Of a DNA stretch of 64,000 nucleotides, positions 52,045-64,000 are shown piece by piece. The first letter of the stretch is position 1, and every line of letters starts with the position of its first letter. Source of the DNA: Poecilobothrus nobilitatus (taxonomy: Eukaryota; Arthropoda; Insecta; Diptera; Dolichopodidae); the NCBI GenBank assembly GCA_947095535.1, contig OX352774.1, positions 29,094,496-29,158,495 of the forward strand, given 5' to 3'. The position numbers were made by a program, and so were the translations under genes. The notes under the pieces are model-generated. The model had not been told where the DNA came from and made no database searches. It saw nothing but the letters and a program-made list of their open reading frames with translations.

Positions 52045-55000
52045 ATCTTATTTAATTACATCTTTTTTGTATTGTTAAGAAGAATATATTTATGGAATTT
52101 ATAGATGTATATAATGTGTATATATTATATAATATACATTTTAGTTTAAATTTTTTAAAAATTAAACTAACCTTTAAAGCTTTAAGCTAATGAGGAAGTT
52201 TTAACAAAGTAAAATTCTAAAATGAATAAAATGAGTATCTAATAATTATTTTATTTTAAATATATTAAAAGTGTATGGCATATGTTTTCGTACTTTTTTT
52301 TTTTTTTTTTTTTTTTTTTTGTGTTATAATACAAAAATTTACTGAAATTTTTGATGTTCATAATCAATTTTTTTTTTTTAATCATTTGAAAAAGAAAAAA
52401 AAATACATATCAAACTTTTTTTTATCTTAATATCAATTTTTAGAGTACATATGTATTTATTAATTCATATAATATAATTTTGTGTTCATATCGTTTCAAT
52501 TACAATATAATTTTTTTCTTATTTAATTTAATATATTTAACAGATAAAGTTTTTTAAAAATTTTTTTTTTTTATCTTTATGTATCTTAGCTCTATTGAGA
52601 GTATTTTAATTTGCAAAGAATTTTTGCGAAATTAAAAATTAGAACAAAATACCATAATGCCATTGCTATTTCAATATATATTTTATAAATTTAAATGCAC
52701 TTATGTATAAATAATATTATCTATATAAAAAAAAAAAAAAAAAAAATAAGAGATATTTTCTAGTTGGTTAACTAAAATATAAATAACTAACTAATAACGC
52801 GAACATTTTTTTTTTTTTTAATCACATTTAATATAGTAAAATTATAAAATATGAATATATATATATATATGTATAAATTCCATGTATATATAATATTCAA
52901 GTTATTTTATTTAAAATATGTCCTTTTTCAACATTTTCGTTTATATTTTGTTTTTATTTTATTTTTTTTTTTTTTATTTTTATACTATTAATCTTTTTTG
53001 TTTTTCTAATATATAAGACTTTATTAAAATGTATAAATACTTTAAAGTTATACAAAACAAAAAAAAAAAAAAAAAAAAAAAAATAAATTTCTGTAAATTT
53101 GAGTTGAAACTGAAATTTTTTTTTTTTTTTCTTTAAATTATTAAATTTTGAAGCTAAGTTTTAAGAAAACTTATCTGAAACAAATTGAAATAAACAAATG
53201 CTGAACTACATGATTTCTATTTCAAAATTTAGATACTGTATCTTAAAAGAAAAATTTAAAATTTCACAGTGAATTATGTGAGTATATGAGTATCAAAATG
53301 TATAAGAATATTGTTCCACTCTAGTTCATACAGGGAGATGCAGGAAAAACTTCAAACTATTGAGTATTAAAGCGAGTGAGAAGTTGGACTATACACAGAA
53401 AATACAGAAACATAAGCCACTTATAATAAATGCAACAAAACGGCCAATAATTAATTAGTCCTAAACTGGAATAGAATAGAAGACGTTTTTTACTACAACT
53501 ATCGTAAAAATAAAAATATATAAAATAGTTTGAAATAAGTAATAATGATATTTGTTTGACACACTATTGTTATTGTGGAGATTCTGACACCATACAATTG
53601 ACACAAAATTAAGAATATTCAACTAATGTGTGAAATCAGTTTTACGAATAAGTAAACGAAAAATTTGTTTTTGTAAAACTAATCAACTATAAACAAGCTA
53701 CAAGTCTACATATATAAATACCTAAGGATCATATTATGTACGATGTTCTGGCTTTGTCGAAAATCTGTGGTCTCACATTGAAAATTTGAGTTTTTATTTA
53801 AAAAAAACGAAAACTTTTTTTTGTTTTATATCAATCGATAAATTTATAATAAAACACCTTAGAAATATAATTATTTTTTGTTTCTTTTTACTAAGAATTT
53901 TTTTTTTTTTTTTAAGCAATTATTGTTTTGTTATGTAATCCTAAATATTAAGTACAATTATTATGTTTTTTCTTTAAAATTAAAAATAATTAAACAAAAA
54001 AAAAAAAAAAACTTAAAAATTAAATAATTAATAAACAATTAATAAATAAAAAAAAAGAAAATAATATAAATACCTATGTATAAAATTTGAATAAAAAAAT
54101 TAAATTTTTTTTTTCTGACTTTGTTTTTTCCATATACTTAAAAAGTTTATATTATTAAAAAATAAAAAAAAAAAAAGAATTATAATACCTCGTTTTTTTT
54201 TTAAATAAATTAAAATAGCGTTTTTTTTTTATCATATTTTTTTTCTTTTTAAATATTTTCTTCAAAGAAGGTAACTATACGTATATACATAATATTTTTA
54301 TATTTATACAAGTTTAATGTATAATTTATAATATGTAATAATAATCAAAACAAAAACGAAAAGTTATTGAAATAAAATAAGGCACTTCAATTATTGTTTC
54401 ATATATATATATATATAAAAAAGAAAAGAAAAAAAAGAACAAAATAAATAAAAACAATATTTGTGTTTGCTAAAATAATTTTATTTAATTTATATATTAA
54501 TTGTTCTCTGTTTGCGGTAGGTATTTATTACATTTTGTTTTGAGTAGAAGTTAAGTCTAAAAAATTATTTTTTTTTTAAATTTATTTTGAAAGTCAAAAA
54601 GAAAAGAAAAATTAAAATAACATACTGGGAACAAAAACATTACATTAAATTTTTAAAAATATAATAAACTCAAAAATTGCGATAAAAAATATTAAAGAAA
54701 AAATTATTAACTATTAATAATTATTAATTTTTTTTAATTAATCTTTGCAAGAAAAACTTTATTGATTATTGCATTGTTGCCTCTATTATATTTTTTCTTT
54801 ATAAAATTTCAATTAATGAATAGAACAATCAACAATAAAACAGAATTAATATAAATAAAATGATTTGTAAATTACATTTTATTCAAAAAAAATTATATAT
54901 TAAATATCTTTATTTCATAAAAAAAATTTATTATGAATTAATTTTATTATATTTTATTGTTTTAATAAATTAATTCATTTCACAACAACGAATTAAATTT

Positions 55001-57104
55001 TAGCAAAAAATCTCAACAAAATTTTAAAAAAACTTTTTTATTTCATATAAAATATTTCAAATTGATTTTGAATGAAAAAATAAAAAAAAAAAAAATTTCT
55101 TTGTTAAAGATCACACAAAAGATTTTAATATTTTTATCTTCCATGTTTTAATTATTACCATTAAGAGTGCCGCGACATTAACATATTACATGCATACATA
55201 TATATAAATATCCAAAAGATTTTTAATAAAACTTAAATATAAAAATTTTAATTAAATTTAATTTTGATAACTTCATTTATAAATAAATTAAAGCTACTAA
55301 TTATCTACTATTAAATGGACTATTAATAGGTTAATTTTTAATACAAAATTTTGAAATTACATATTAATTTCTATTCAAAATAAATATTCACCATATTTCC
55401 AGATAACAATAAAAATAAAGTATTACTATTCATCAATATTTTATTAATTAGATGTTTATCGGGAAATTTAATTTTTATCTTAATCCTTTTTGGGAAGAAG
55501 AACCCTCTGAATCGTAATATAAATATTATAAAAAAAAAAAAACACATTTTAAAAGGGGGAAAAAAAAAAAAAACAAAATATTGTAATAAATGAGATTTTA
55601 AAATTTTTAAGTGTATATAACTTATTTTCATTTATAAAAAACTTATTTTTTTTTAATTTTTTTTTTTTTTTTATTTTATAATGAGGTACAGCTAGTCATA
55701 GCTGTAGTAAAAAAAAAAAATTATTAAATATTACAAAAATCATATTAAAATTATATTATAAAAACAATAAAATATATTCTAAAATAAAATGAAATTTAAA
55801 CCATAACTTCTTATTTAATATTTAAAATAAAATTTAGTATATACATATATAAAAACAATATATATATATATAATATATATATATAGTATATAGGATATTT
55901 TTAATAATTTTTTAGTTGAATTAAAATGCAAATTAATAATTAAAAAAAAAAAACATTTAAAATATAATTAATAAAAAAAAAAATTTTTTATTTTTATTCA
56001 CGTGGTGCTAAAATTTATAACAGAAAAAAAAATATACAAATCGTAAGTTTAAAATACCTCAATTGATTTCTTTTTAAAAACAAAAAAAAAAATTAATTTA
56101 GTTAAAACAAAAAAAAAAACTAATTTAGTTAAAACAAAAAAAAAAAACAATATAAATAAAGAAATATAATTAAAAGTATATTATGTATTTTTATAAATAT
56201 AATTATAAAAAAAAAAATTATATATTATTTAAATAAATCACAATACAAAAAAAAAAAAAATCCATAGACCAAAAATGAAAGCTAAATTTATTTAAGAACA
56301 TACAAAAAAAAAAAACTATTTAAAATAATTCACGTTAATTTTATTTTCTTGTTATAAATTTAAATTCGAAAACAAAAACAAAACAAAAAGATAGCCTAAA
56401 TATAAATTTCCGAAACTTTAATGAATTGCCTTGTTTTAAAAATATATAAATAATGTGGTTTGTAATAAAAATAATAAGAAATTAAAAATTATTTAAACTG
56501 TATTGAATTCTATAATAAAATTATAGGTAATAAAATGATATGCAATAATTATAATATTTTTCCAAAAAAAAAAAAAAAATTAATTAAAATTTAATCAAAT
56601 TTAATTGAAAATATTTATTAAAAAAATTTTTTTCATTCAAGTGTTAGGTATTCTTTGTCCGAAAAATTTTAGCCTAACATTTATAAATCAAAATTTTTTG
56701 TTAGGCTTTTTTATATGGTTTTAAAACTTAATAAATTTTTCAAAACAAAGGATAAAGGATAATAAGTAACAGATAGTAAGAAATAATTAATATCTTTTTA
56801 TACTATTATTAAATAAAAAAAAAAAAATATTGATATATTTTGTAATTTAATGACAAATGTCGAAAATTTTTTTATGATATAATAATATACATAATACCAT
56901 AATACTTAATTATCATTTTTTGCTTAATGAAACTTTTTTTTTCATTTATTTTGTTTTTTTTTTTTTTTTTTTAATATTATTTCAATGCTTTGATTAGTTA
57001 AGGCTATATGTATAATGTACTATAAATACATTTTGAGAAAATTACAAAACAAGAAAGGAATATTTATTGAAAGAATGGATTTTAAGTATTTCTTTCCATG
57101 AATA

Positions 57105-57545
57105 ATTATACCGATACGAACATAGTTTTCATGTTCGAGTAGTTCGAGTAGCTGTTATACAATTTCTTTCTTTATATGAAAATAACTCAGTATATATTGA
57201 AGCTAGATATCTGAAATGAAGTGAAAAGAAGTTAAGGCTTATGTCAATGACTTCTTTAAAATTTTGTTGGTGTAAAGCAGAAATTGTACTTCTTCTTTTA
57301 AATGAACATTACAAAAAATTGATTTGAGTAGCTAGCTGTCAAACGAATCGTAAAATTTATATAAAAATTATCTTCGTATTTAATTAAGTTAGATATCTGA
57401 AATTTTGTAAAAGATGACTATGATGAATTTTATGGTAACAACATATTTCGTATAGGTATCTTAGAGTTTACACAGTTACTATACAATCTTTCCCGTCTTT
57501 ACATGACGATTATTAAGACAGTTAACTTTAAGGTGAAATGACCCT
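57105..57545 (+). mobile_element. Second tandem-unit (HINE-like) family, three units
   Basis: The segments AGTAGCTGTTATACAATTTC, TAGCTAGCTGTCAAACGAAT and CAGTTACTATACAATCTTTC begin near 57147, 57330 and 57473. Each is followed by TTTATATGAAAAT-like sequence and, in the first two, AGATATCTGAAAT. The spacing averages about 160 bp. Pieces of the same unit occur at 17.6, 33.9 and 45.8 kb. No head block or end hairpin is obvious here. Confidence 0.55.
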
Positions 57546-60059
57546 AATGATCAGATTTAAATGTTCTGAATTAAGGAAGATAAAAAGAATTATGTGTTGT
57601 ATAAATTGAAAATGAATTTTTATTCTTGTTTATATTGAGTATAAGATTTTTTTTTTTCCATACAGGAAAATGCGATGGCATCTATTGTTGTAAATCTGAA
57701 TTTTTATAATGAGTTTTATATGTTTTTCTTGCTATTATACTATTGTTATTTCTCTTCTATTTTTTTTTTTTTATCTAAGTACTATATCACTTGTCATTTG
57801 CAATTGATTATCTAGCTACCTAGCTAGAAACAGCTGCAATACAAAAATGAAACACAATATTTTGGTGGAAAATATTTTTAAATAGTTTTCGAACTGACTG
57901 CTGTCATTAAAGTATTGTTTATGAAATGTCAAAAAACGAAATTTTTTAAACTTAATATGATCAACATTTAAGAATAAAATTTTTGCATCTAAAAGATTAA
58001 AATATGTTTCATAATTTATGAACTTTTTGTTTAAATTTTAAAAATAAAATTTCTTAAAATTTATTCCAAAACATAAACTCAGAAAATGCTTTATACTGGT
58101 ATCATTCATCTAAGCCCTAAGGAGACACAACGATATCATTTTAAGTGATACACATACGACGACAGATTTCAAATTTAAAATATTCTTTTAGTCTAACAAA
58201 AATGGACCTTAATTTATTTTTAAATTATAAATTTTTATTTTAATATATAAAATACCATAATATAATTATATTTTGATCTTTATTATAAAATATTTAAATT
58301 TCTTTTTACTTCAAAAAAAAAAAAGAAAAAAAAAAATTTTTACATAAATTTTATTACCTAAAAATTACAAGAATTTATTTAATTCATAAAAATAATCAGT
58401 AAATAGAATATGTAAAATATAATCACTTAAAAATAAAGCAAAAAATATTACAAAAATTAAAATTAAATATACCAAAAAAAAAAAAAAAAAGAAATAAATA
58501 AAAATTAAAAGACAAAAAAAAATAAATAAAAAGTGTTCAAAATAAAATTAACTAATATTATATTACTACAAATACAATTTATTACAGTAAATATTTAAAA
58601 TAAAAAACAAATATAAATCCAATGTAAAATTTAATATAAGACTTTTTTTTTTGTATTTTTTCTAATAAAATATTTTATTTTTTAAATAATAGAAATTTTT
58701 TTCTAATAAAAAATTTTATTTTTTAAAATCTTAATAATTCAAAATTTATATTAAAATTATGTGCAGATATAAAACAAAAATATAAAATTTATTTTTTAAA
58801 TACATATTTTAAAATAGAAACAGAACAGAAAAAAAAAAATAGAAATAAAAATAACTGTTGTTTTGTTATTTATATATTTTAAAAAATTCAGTTATTTATA
58901 ATTAAGTTACCATTCATTTAAAATTTCCATTAAGAATAAATAACGGTAAAATTAAGAAAATTTTTATAATAATTATTATTTATATATTTAGTTTCAATTG
59001 AAAATACTAAATATTTATTATAAAAAATTCCAAAGGTAATTAAATTTTGAAAAACTCCCATATTTATTATAAAAACAAGTGAAATTTATGAATGAGTTTA
59101 TAAAGGTAAAGAAAAAAAACTGTTTTCTTTTTAAGAAGAAATAATTTTTTCTTCAATATTCATTTAAAATGAGAAGGGTGTCTATCACATAAGTAATTCG
59201 GATTCGAAAGGTATTTTTAATTTGTAATCTGAATGTAAAATTCTTTGGTATCGAGTTTATACAATTTTTTGTTAATTTGGTACAATTGTTTGTTTGGTAC
59301 AATTTTAGTTAATTATATTTATTGTTAATAATTTTTAACAATAAATATAATTATTAAATATTTATATATGTACTAACATAATACATTTTTATTAAAGTAA
59401 ATTCCACAAAATTTTAAATTACCAATATAGTTTTTCTTACTACAGACTACTAATTTTTCGAATATGAAATTCGTTTTATGAAAGTACGATTACTCGATAG
59501 TTACCTCTGTAGTAGGATTTACTGGGATTACCCAGCAGATGTTCAAAAGTATTTCTATAATATTTTTCATTTTAAATAATCGGAATCATAAAAACAACAT
59601 TCTGCATTGTTCTTCTTGATCATACAATAAGAAATTTTACATTTTTCCGATGTAAGCGTTTCTTTTATGAACTCATTTCGCTTTACTATACAAATAGTTG
59701 TCACTTGTCGCGTTAAATATATAATATGTTTGGTAGTGAATGTCAGTTTTAAATTTTATATTTCATTTAGAAAAAAAATAAATAAATTGTATCTTATAAT
59801 TAATTATTTTTACTATTTTATTAATTGTAACGTAAAAAAAAAATAATAATATACACATATTATATATAATATATTATGTTCTCATATTATGGATATATAC
59901 GTACAAGGTAATAAGTATATAGTATATAAATTTTATAAATTGCCATTTTAATTGTATTTTTTGAATCTTATTGAATTTGAATAATTTATAAAATTATTTT
60001 ATTTTATATTAATTTTAAATTTATTATCAATCATTTAAATTTTAAATTTCATATGTATA

Positions 60060-60620
60060 CTAGTCCCTCGATTTACACGGTAGATATCTAAAACATTTAT
60101 ATAAACATAAAACTGTGTGTAAAACGAAAGCAAAGTATACCTTTTTTACTTTAATTAGAACGATTTCCACATCAATATTGTAAGTATTTTTTTTTTTTCA
60201 AATACAAGTTTTCCTTTTTAATAGCAAGAATTATCTTTTCAAATACAAGTTTTCCTTTTTGAAAGCAAGTAGATTTTCTTCTCAAATGTAATTTTTGAAA
60301 TGATATTCAAAGCTACAAAAAAAGCTTAAAAAAAACAAAAACACAAATGTTTCACATAATTTTAATCAAATTTATTGAAAATTAATTATTTAATCTAACC
60401 TAAACCTGAAATCTTAAAAAAACCTTACTTTGCAGTGTATGTATTTGAAAAAAACTTTAAAAAATAATTAATTACATAAAACAAATTACGTAAATACAAG
60501 AACTGAGATTTGAGAAGGAAATACTCGCTATTAAAAAGGAAAACTTACAATTTAAAAGGAAATACTTTCATTCAAAAAGAAAATACTTGCAATTGAAGTA
60601 GAAATCCTTTTTATTAAAAA
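60060..60620. mobile_element. Fold-back DNA-element remnant with a pogo-like left terminus
   Basis: TAGTCCCTCGATTTACACGG (60060-60079) resembles TIRs of pogo/Tigger-type elements. Inside, ACAAGTTTTCCTTTTT occurs twice (about 60207 and 60247) with CTTTTCAAAT between. The reverse complement AAAAAGGAAAACTT and variants (AAAGGAAATACTTTCATT, AAAGAAAATACTTGCAAT) recurs at about 60505-60605, forming long imperfect arms. A matching right terminus was not found. Confidence 0.45.
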
Positions 60621-62139
60621 ATAAAAAAGATATATGTTTAATTGAACAGTATCTAATCATTTAAAAAAGGATAATAGTTTTAACTTCATTAATTAGTTAA
60701 AAGTCGTTTGGAAATTAAATGAAAATGGAACTGTGTATATTAAATACAGCATAAACTAAGGGGAAAGTTTACAATAAATATTTATAAAAATAAACACAGT
60801 AATATTTCTGATAATATAATATATTAATTATAATCTGAGTAATATTTAAGATAAGTGTTATCAAAAGGAGTAATTGATTGATGATAGTTACTTATAAACA
60901 TATCTTTATGATTTCTTAATCCTTTGAAATATGAAAAATTTAAATTTAAATTATTTTAATATCCAATCAATAAACATATTAAGATTATTTTTTCTTTTTT
61001 TAATTTAATTTTAATTACAACATTATTTAAAATAAAATTAAAAAAAAATCAAATTAAAAATCAAAATAAAATAATTTTATATAAAAACTTCCCATACAAT
61101 TACGAATTAATTTTACTTCGTTTTTTTTTTTTTTTTAATTTTATTTTATTATACTAAAGAATAAAATTGTATATTATTTTAAAGAATAAACTAAGAATTA
61201 AAAAAAATAAATTTCAATAACAATATAACTGATTATATATAATTATATATATTTATTCAATCGACAGAGAATTCAAATTTTACGATTTCAAATAAAATAT
61301 AAATGAAAATAAAATTACACACAACACACAAACAATCAAAAAAAAAAATCAGTTAAATTATACAAATTATTAATTATTAAATTTGTAAATTGTAATTATT
61401 AAAAAATAAATATATTGATTTTACAATTTAATTTACATAAAAAAAAAAAAATTGTGTAAAGCCTTTTTATATGTAAAATAAAATAATTAAAGAAGAAGAA
61501 GTATTATCTGGCTTAGTGATAATTTAATCCTTGCACAAAAATATTTACCCATATCATATTAAACTTTTCACACGTATATCCCTACAAATTTTCACCGAAT
61601 TAAAGCTCAAACTATAGAATATTTAATTCTATTTTGGCACAGTCATTTAGCATACTTATTAAGCTTTTTGTATCCAAACAAATGGCTCGAACACCAATTT
61701 AATGACAAATTTTGATGACACGTATCACAAGTCTAATATAAAATGAGTGTAAATGTTACCACATAATTAAAAATCAATACAGAGTTGCAAAAACAAAATT
61801 GCATAACTGTAACTGTAATAATTGGAACTGTAATAAATTTTATGAAGGATAATTTAATAAGTTAACTGTCAAAAATACATAAAAGCGATAAAAATATAAA
61901 AATAAACAATATTTTTAAATATTGAACGGTTTCATAATTAAAAAAAAAATTTTGTTAGTATTTCAATTTCTTTAATCTATATCGATTAAATTTTAATTAA
62001 TAAATATGTATTATATTATTACAAATCTGCATTTGTCGTTGTCAAATAGTTGTAATTTTATTTGAAAATTCAATATTCAGTTAAAAGCGTAGCTTCCATT
62101 CGATTTTGTTCACAGTTCATTTTTTATTAAGATTTGTCC

Positions 62140-62804
62140 CTGCTTTCGGTAATGTAAAATGACGATCAGTCAAATGATTTTTGATTCGATTTTGATTCAA
62201 CTAAGCAACTGTCAAACAGACTTCTTCAAATTTTTGATGCGACGTCAAACGACATTATCGAACAAAAACAAAATATTTTTATTTAGTGTGGTTTAGTATA
62301 ATTTTTATATTTTTGGTTGTTCTGAAATTATAAGTAAGAAAAAATTAAAAATTTTGATAGAATATTAATATATGTACATGTTTATACATGTTTTAAAAGT
62401 TATAGAATATTATATTTTGGAGATTATATATATATATATATATAAGGATAAGGAAGATCATCTAAATTTAAAAACATAACAATTACTTCTATTTTATTTC
62501 AATTACTTTTTTATATTTCAAATTTTAAAATATAATTAAAATTTCACAAGAAAAAATACTACTACACTTCCTTTTCAGAATCAGAATCCATTTCAACAAA
62601 AATATAATTATATTTTTCCTTTTGTACTGTTTACACCAAAAATCAACAATTAATCATAAATTTTTACCCTGCTTTGTATGCACAAATTTGACTGATATTT
62701 TGACCTTTTTTTCATAACCGAAAGAATGACGCTTGTCAACTGCATAACCGAAAGTTATGTCATCGGACAGTTAGTTGCAGTGCAAACGACATTACCGAAA
62801 GCAG
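62140..62804. mobile_element. MITE-like element, about 665 bp, CTGCTTTCGG termini
   Basis: The left end CTGCTTTCGGTAATGT and right end ACATTACCGAAAGCAG are exact inverse copies. Inside, ATAACCGAAAG occurs twice near the right end, and CCTGCTTTGTATGC (62669) resembles another terminus, suggesting nested or subterminal repeats. The short + frame across the right half is a by-product of the repeat. Confidence 0.65.
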
Positions 62805-64000
62805 ACTGTTTTCATTTAGAGGTAAACATTATTTCTTTATATATTTATTTGAAATTTTGTGAAATTAAAATGAAAAAGTTAAATTTCGAAGATAATTTTT
62901 TTTTAAATTTTATAAAAATTATAATATTTAACATTATAAAATAAAAACATATAAAATGTTCATTACAGTATAAACGTTCAGTACAATCATACAGTGCTAA
63001 TCCCTTCACGTCTGTAATTCATTTTAGGGTTAAATTCAGCTGATCACACCCAAATATCTTGAATTTCTACTAAAACTACAACTATTTTGCAACGATGATC
63101 GATAATGTAGTACAAGTGGTCCAGTATACAATTTATTAAAACTATTTTTATTTGTTTACTATTTGTTAATTACATACTCATTTTTTAACAGACAGAACAG
63201 TTATAACATTTAAAGGTTCTGTTTCTATCATTTTGTCATTTTATTTAAAGAGACAGTTTTGATTTAACATAAATTTTTTCTTCATTACTAAATACGATAT
63301 TTTTAAAAAAAATTCAGAAATTTATTATTGTTGTTAACGAACTGTTGTTTCCTTATTTTATTTGCCTGTATTGAAGTTAGCGTTACAGTTAGTGCGATAA
63401 ATTTCTGGTATTTATTTGTGATTGAGATTGTTTTGGTTTTTTCAATGAAAACCAAAAATATCTGTAAAATGATATGTGAATGCAATTAAAAAAAAAAAAA
63501 AAATATATATTAAAATGAAGCATTTTTTTATCACATCAAAAAGTCAGACACCCAATTAATACTTAAAAATTTTTTTAGCAATTCGCAATTTATTCAATAA
63601 TGCTGTCAAAAAAAAAAAAATTCAATATTTATGTCAAAAAATTTAATTTAATATCAAAAAAATATATATATATATAAAAATAATATACGATATTGATGAT
63701 TAAATTCAATAATTATTTTTTTAAAAATAAACTAATAAAATTTCAATAAAATACCAAAAAAAAAAAAAAAAATAAATAGGTAATGGTTTTATTAAAATTT
63801 TCACATAGAAATATTAACTGCCAAAAGTGTTCATTTTTGAAAATGGTTTTTTTTTTGTTTTTTTTTTTTATTTTCATTTTCTTTATTACTAGTTTTTTAC
63901 AAATAAATAAATAAAAATTTTTAATTTACAAAAAAAAAAATTGTAATAAAATAAAAAAAAATTCCTTTTAAAAAAAATTATGTGCTGTGTGTAATAAAAT

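Larger units (their letters stand above)
50975..64000. other. Putative S6K 3' UTR and 13 kb of gene-free A+T-rich sequence
   Basis: After the TAG the sequence is extremely A-rich on the + strand. Candidate AATAAA signals occur from 51067 on; which is used cannot be decided. Repeats at 57.1-57.54, 60.06-60.62 and 62.14-62.80 kb are listed separately. The stretches 51.4-57.1, 57.6-60.0, 60.7-62.1 and 62.8-64.0 kb contain homopolymer runs (for example poly(T) at 52297-52320 and poly(A) near 53060-53082) and no frame with protein-like composition on either strand. Confidence 0.75.

Noticed and set aside
62726..62944. 72-codon plus frame near the right edge
   Set aside because: Its first third lies in the right arm of the CTGCTTTCGG element and the rest is A+T-rich low complexity.

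Overview
The window is a very A+T-rich nuclear fragment of an arthropod, most probably an insect and plausibly a fly (Diptera). The evidence is metazoan GT..AG introns, short exons closely matching my recollection of Drosophila S6 kinase, long A/T homopolymers, TACATA/TATGTA microsatellite texture, Helentron-type (DINE-1/HINE-like) repeats and many small inverted-repeat elements. There are no bacterial operons, CRISPR arrays or viral genes.

Layout. Positions 109-717 (+) hold an unidentified small multi-pass membrane protein, either intact or a last coding exon, with a poly(A) signal 12 nt after its stop. From about 740 to 22.3 kb no coding sequence is recognisable, only repeats. The main gene is the ribosomal protein S6 kinase S6K/p70S6K on the + strand. 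Nine exons can be joined: a 41-nt exon (22341-22381), the exon carrying the glycine-rich loop (33159-33285), and a compact cluster of seven exons (49155-50974) encoding the rest of the kinase domain, the AGC C-terminal tail and the stop. They are separated by introns of 10.8 kb and 15.9 kb and then by six introns of 85-167 nt. The joined product is 443 residues and lacks only its N-terminus, where the TOS motif and start codon are expected. I could not find that first exon. From 50975 to 64000 I see no gene, only putative 3' UTR, A/T-rich sequence and mobile-element remnants.

Mobile DNA dominates the rest. I recognise: (i) two Helentron-associated-type elements (10.86-11.94 kb and 20.46-21.52 kb) sharing a 30-bp identical head block, a GTCC/GTCY tract, a second conserved block and about five tandem units of roughly 140-157 bp, one with a preserved 3' hairpin; (ii) a second tandem-unit family in pieces at 17.6, 33.7, 45.8 and 57.1 kb; (iii) tRNA-like retroposons at 24.6, 28.75 and 36.14 kb, two of them little more than a tRNA-like sequence plus an A-rich tail; (iv) non-LTR retrotransposon ends on the minus strand (13.3, 25.9, 27.4, 33.34, 35.65, 45.2 kb), two of which still encode the ORF2 C-terminus; (v) at least eight MITE-like elements with terminal inverted repeats.

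The biology is one conserved kinase gene whose large introns have filled with mobile elements. No clearly new biochemical system is visible. The items most worth following up are the repeat families, the easily missed 41-nt exon, the unlocated first exon and the unidentified membrane protein.
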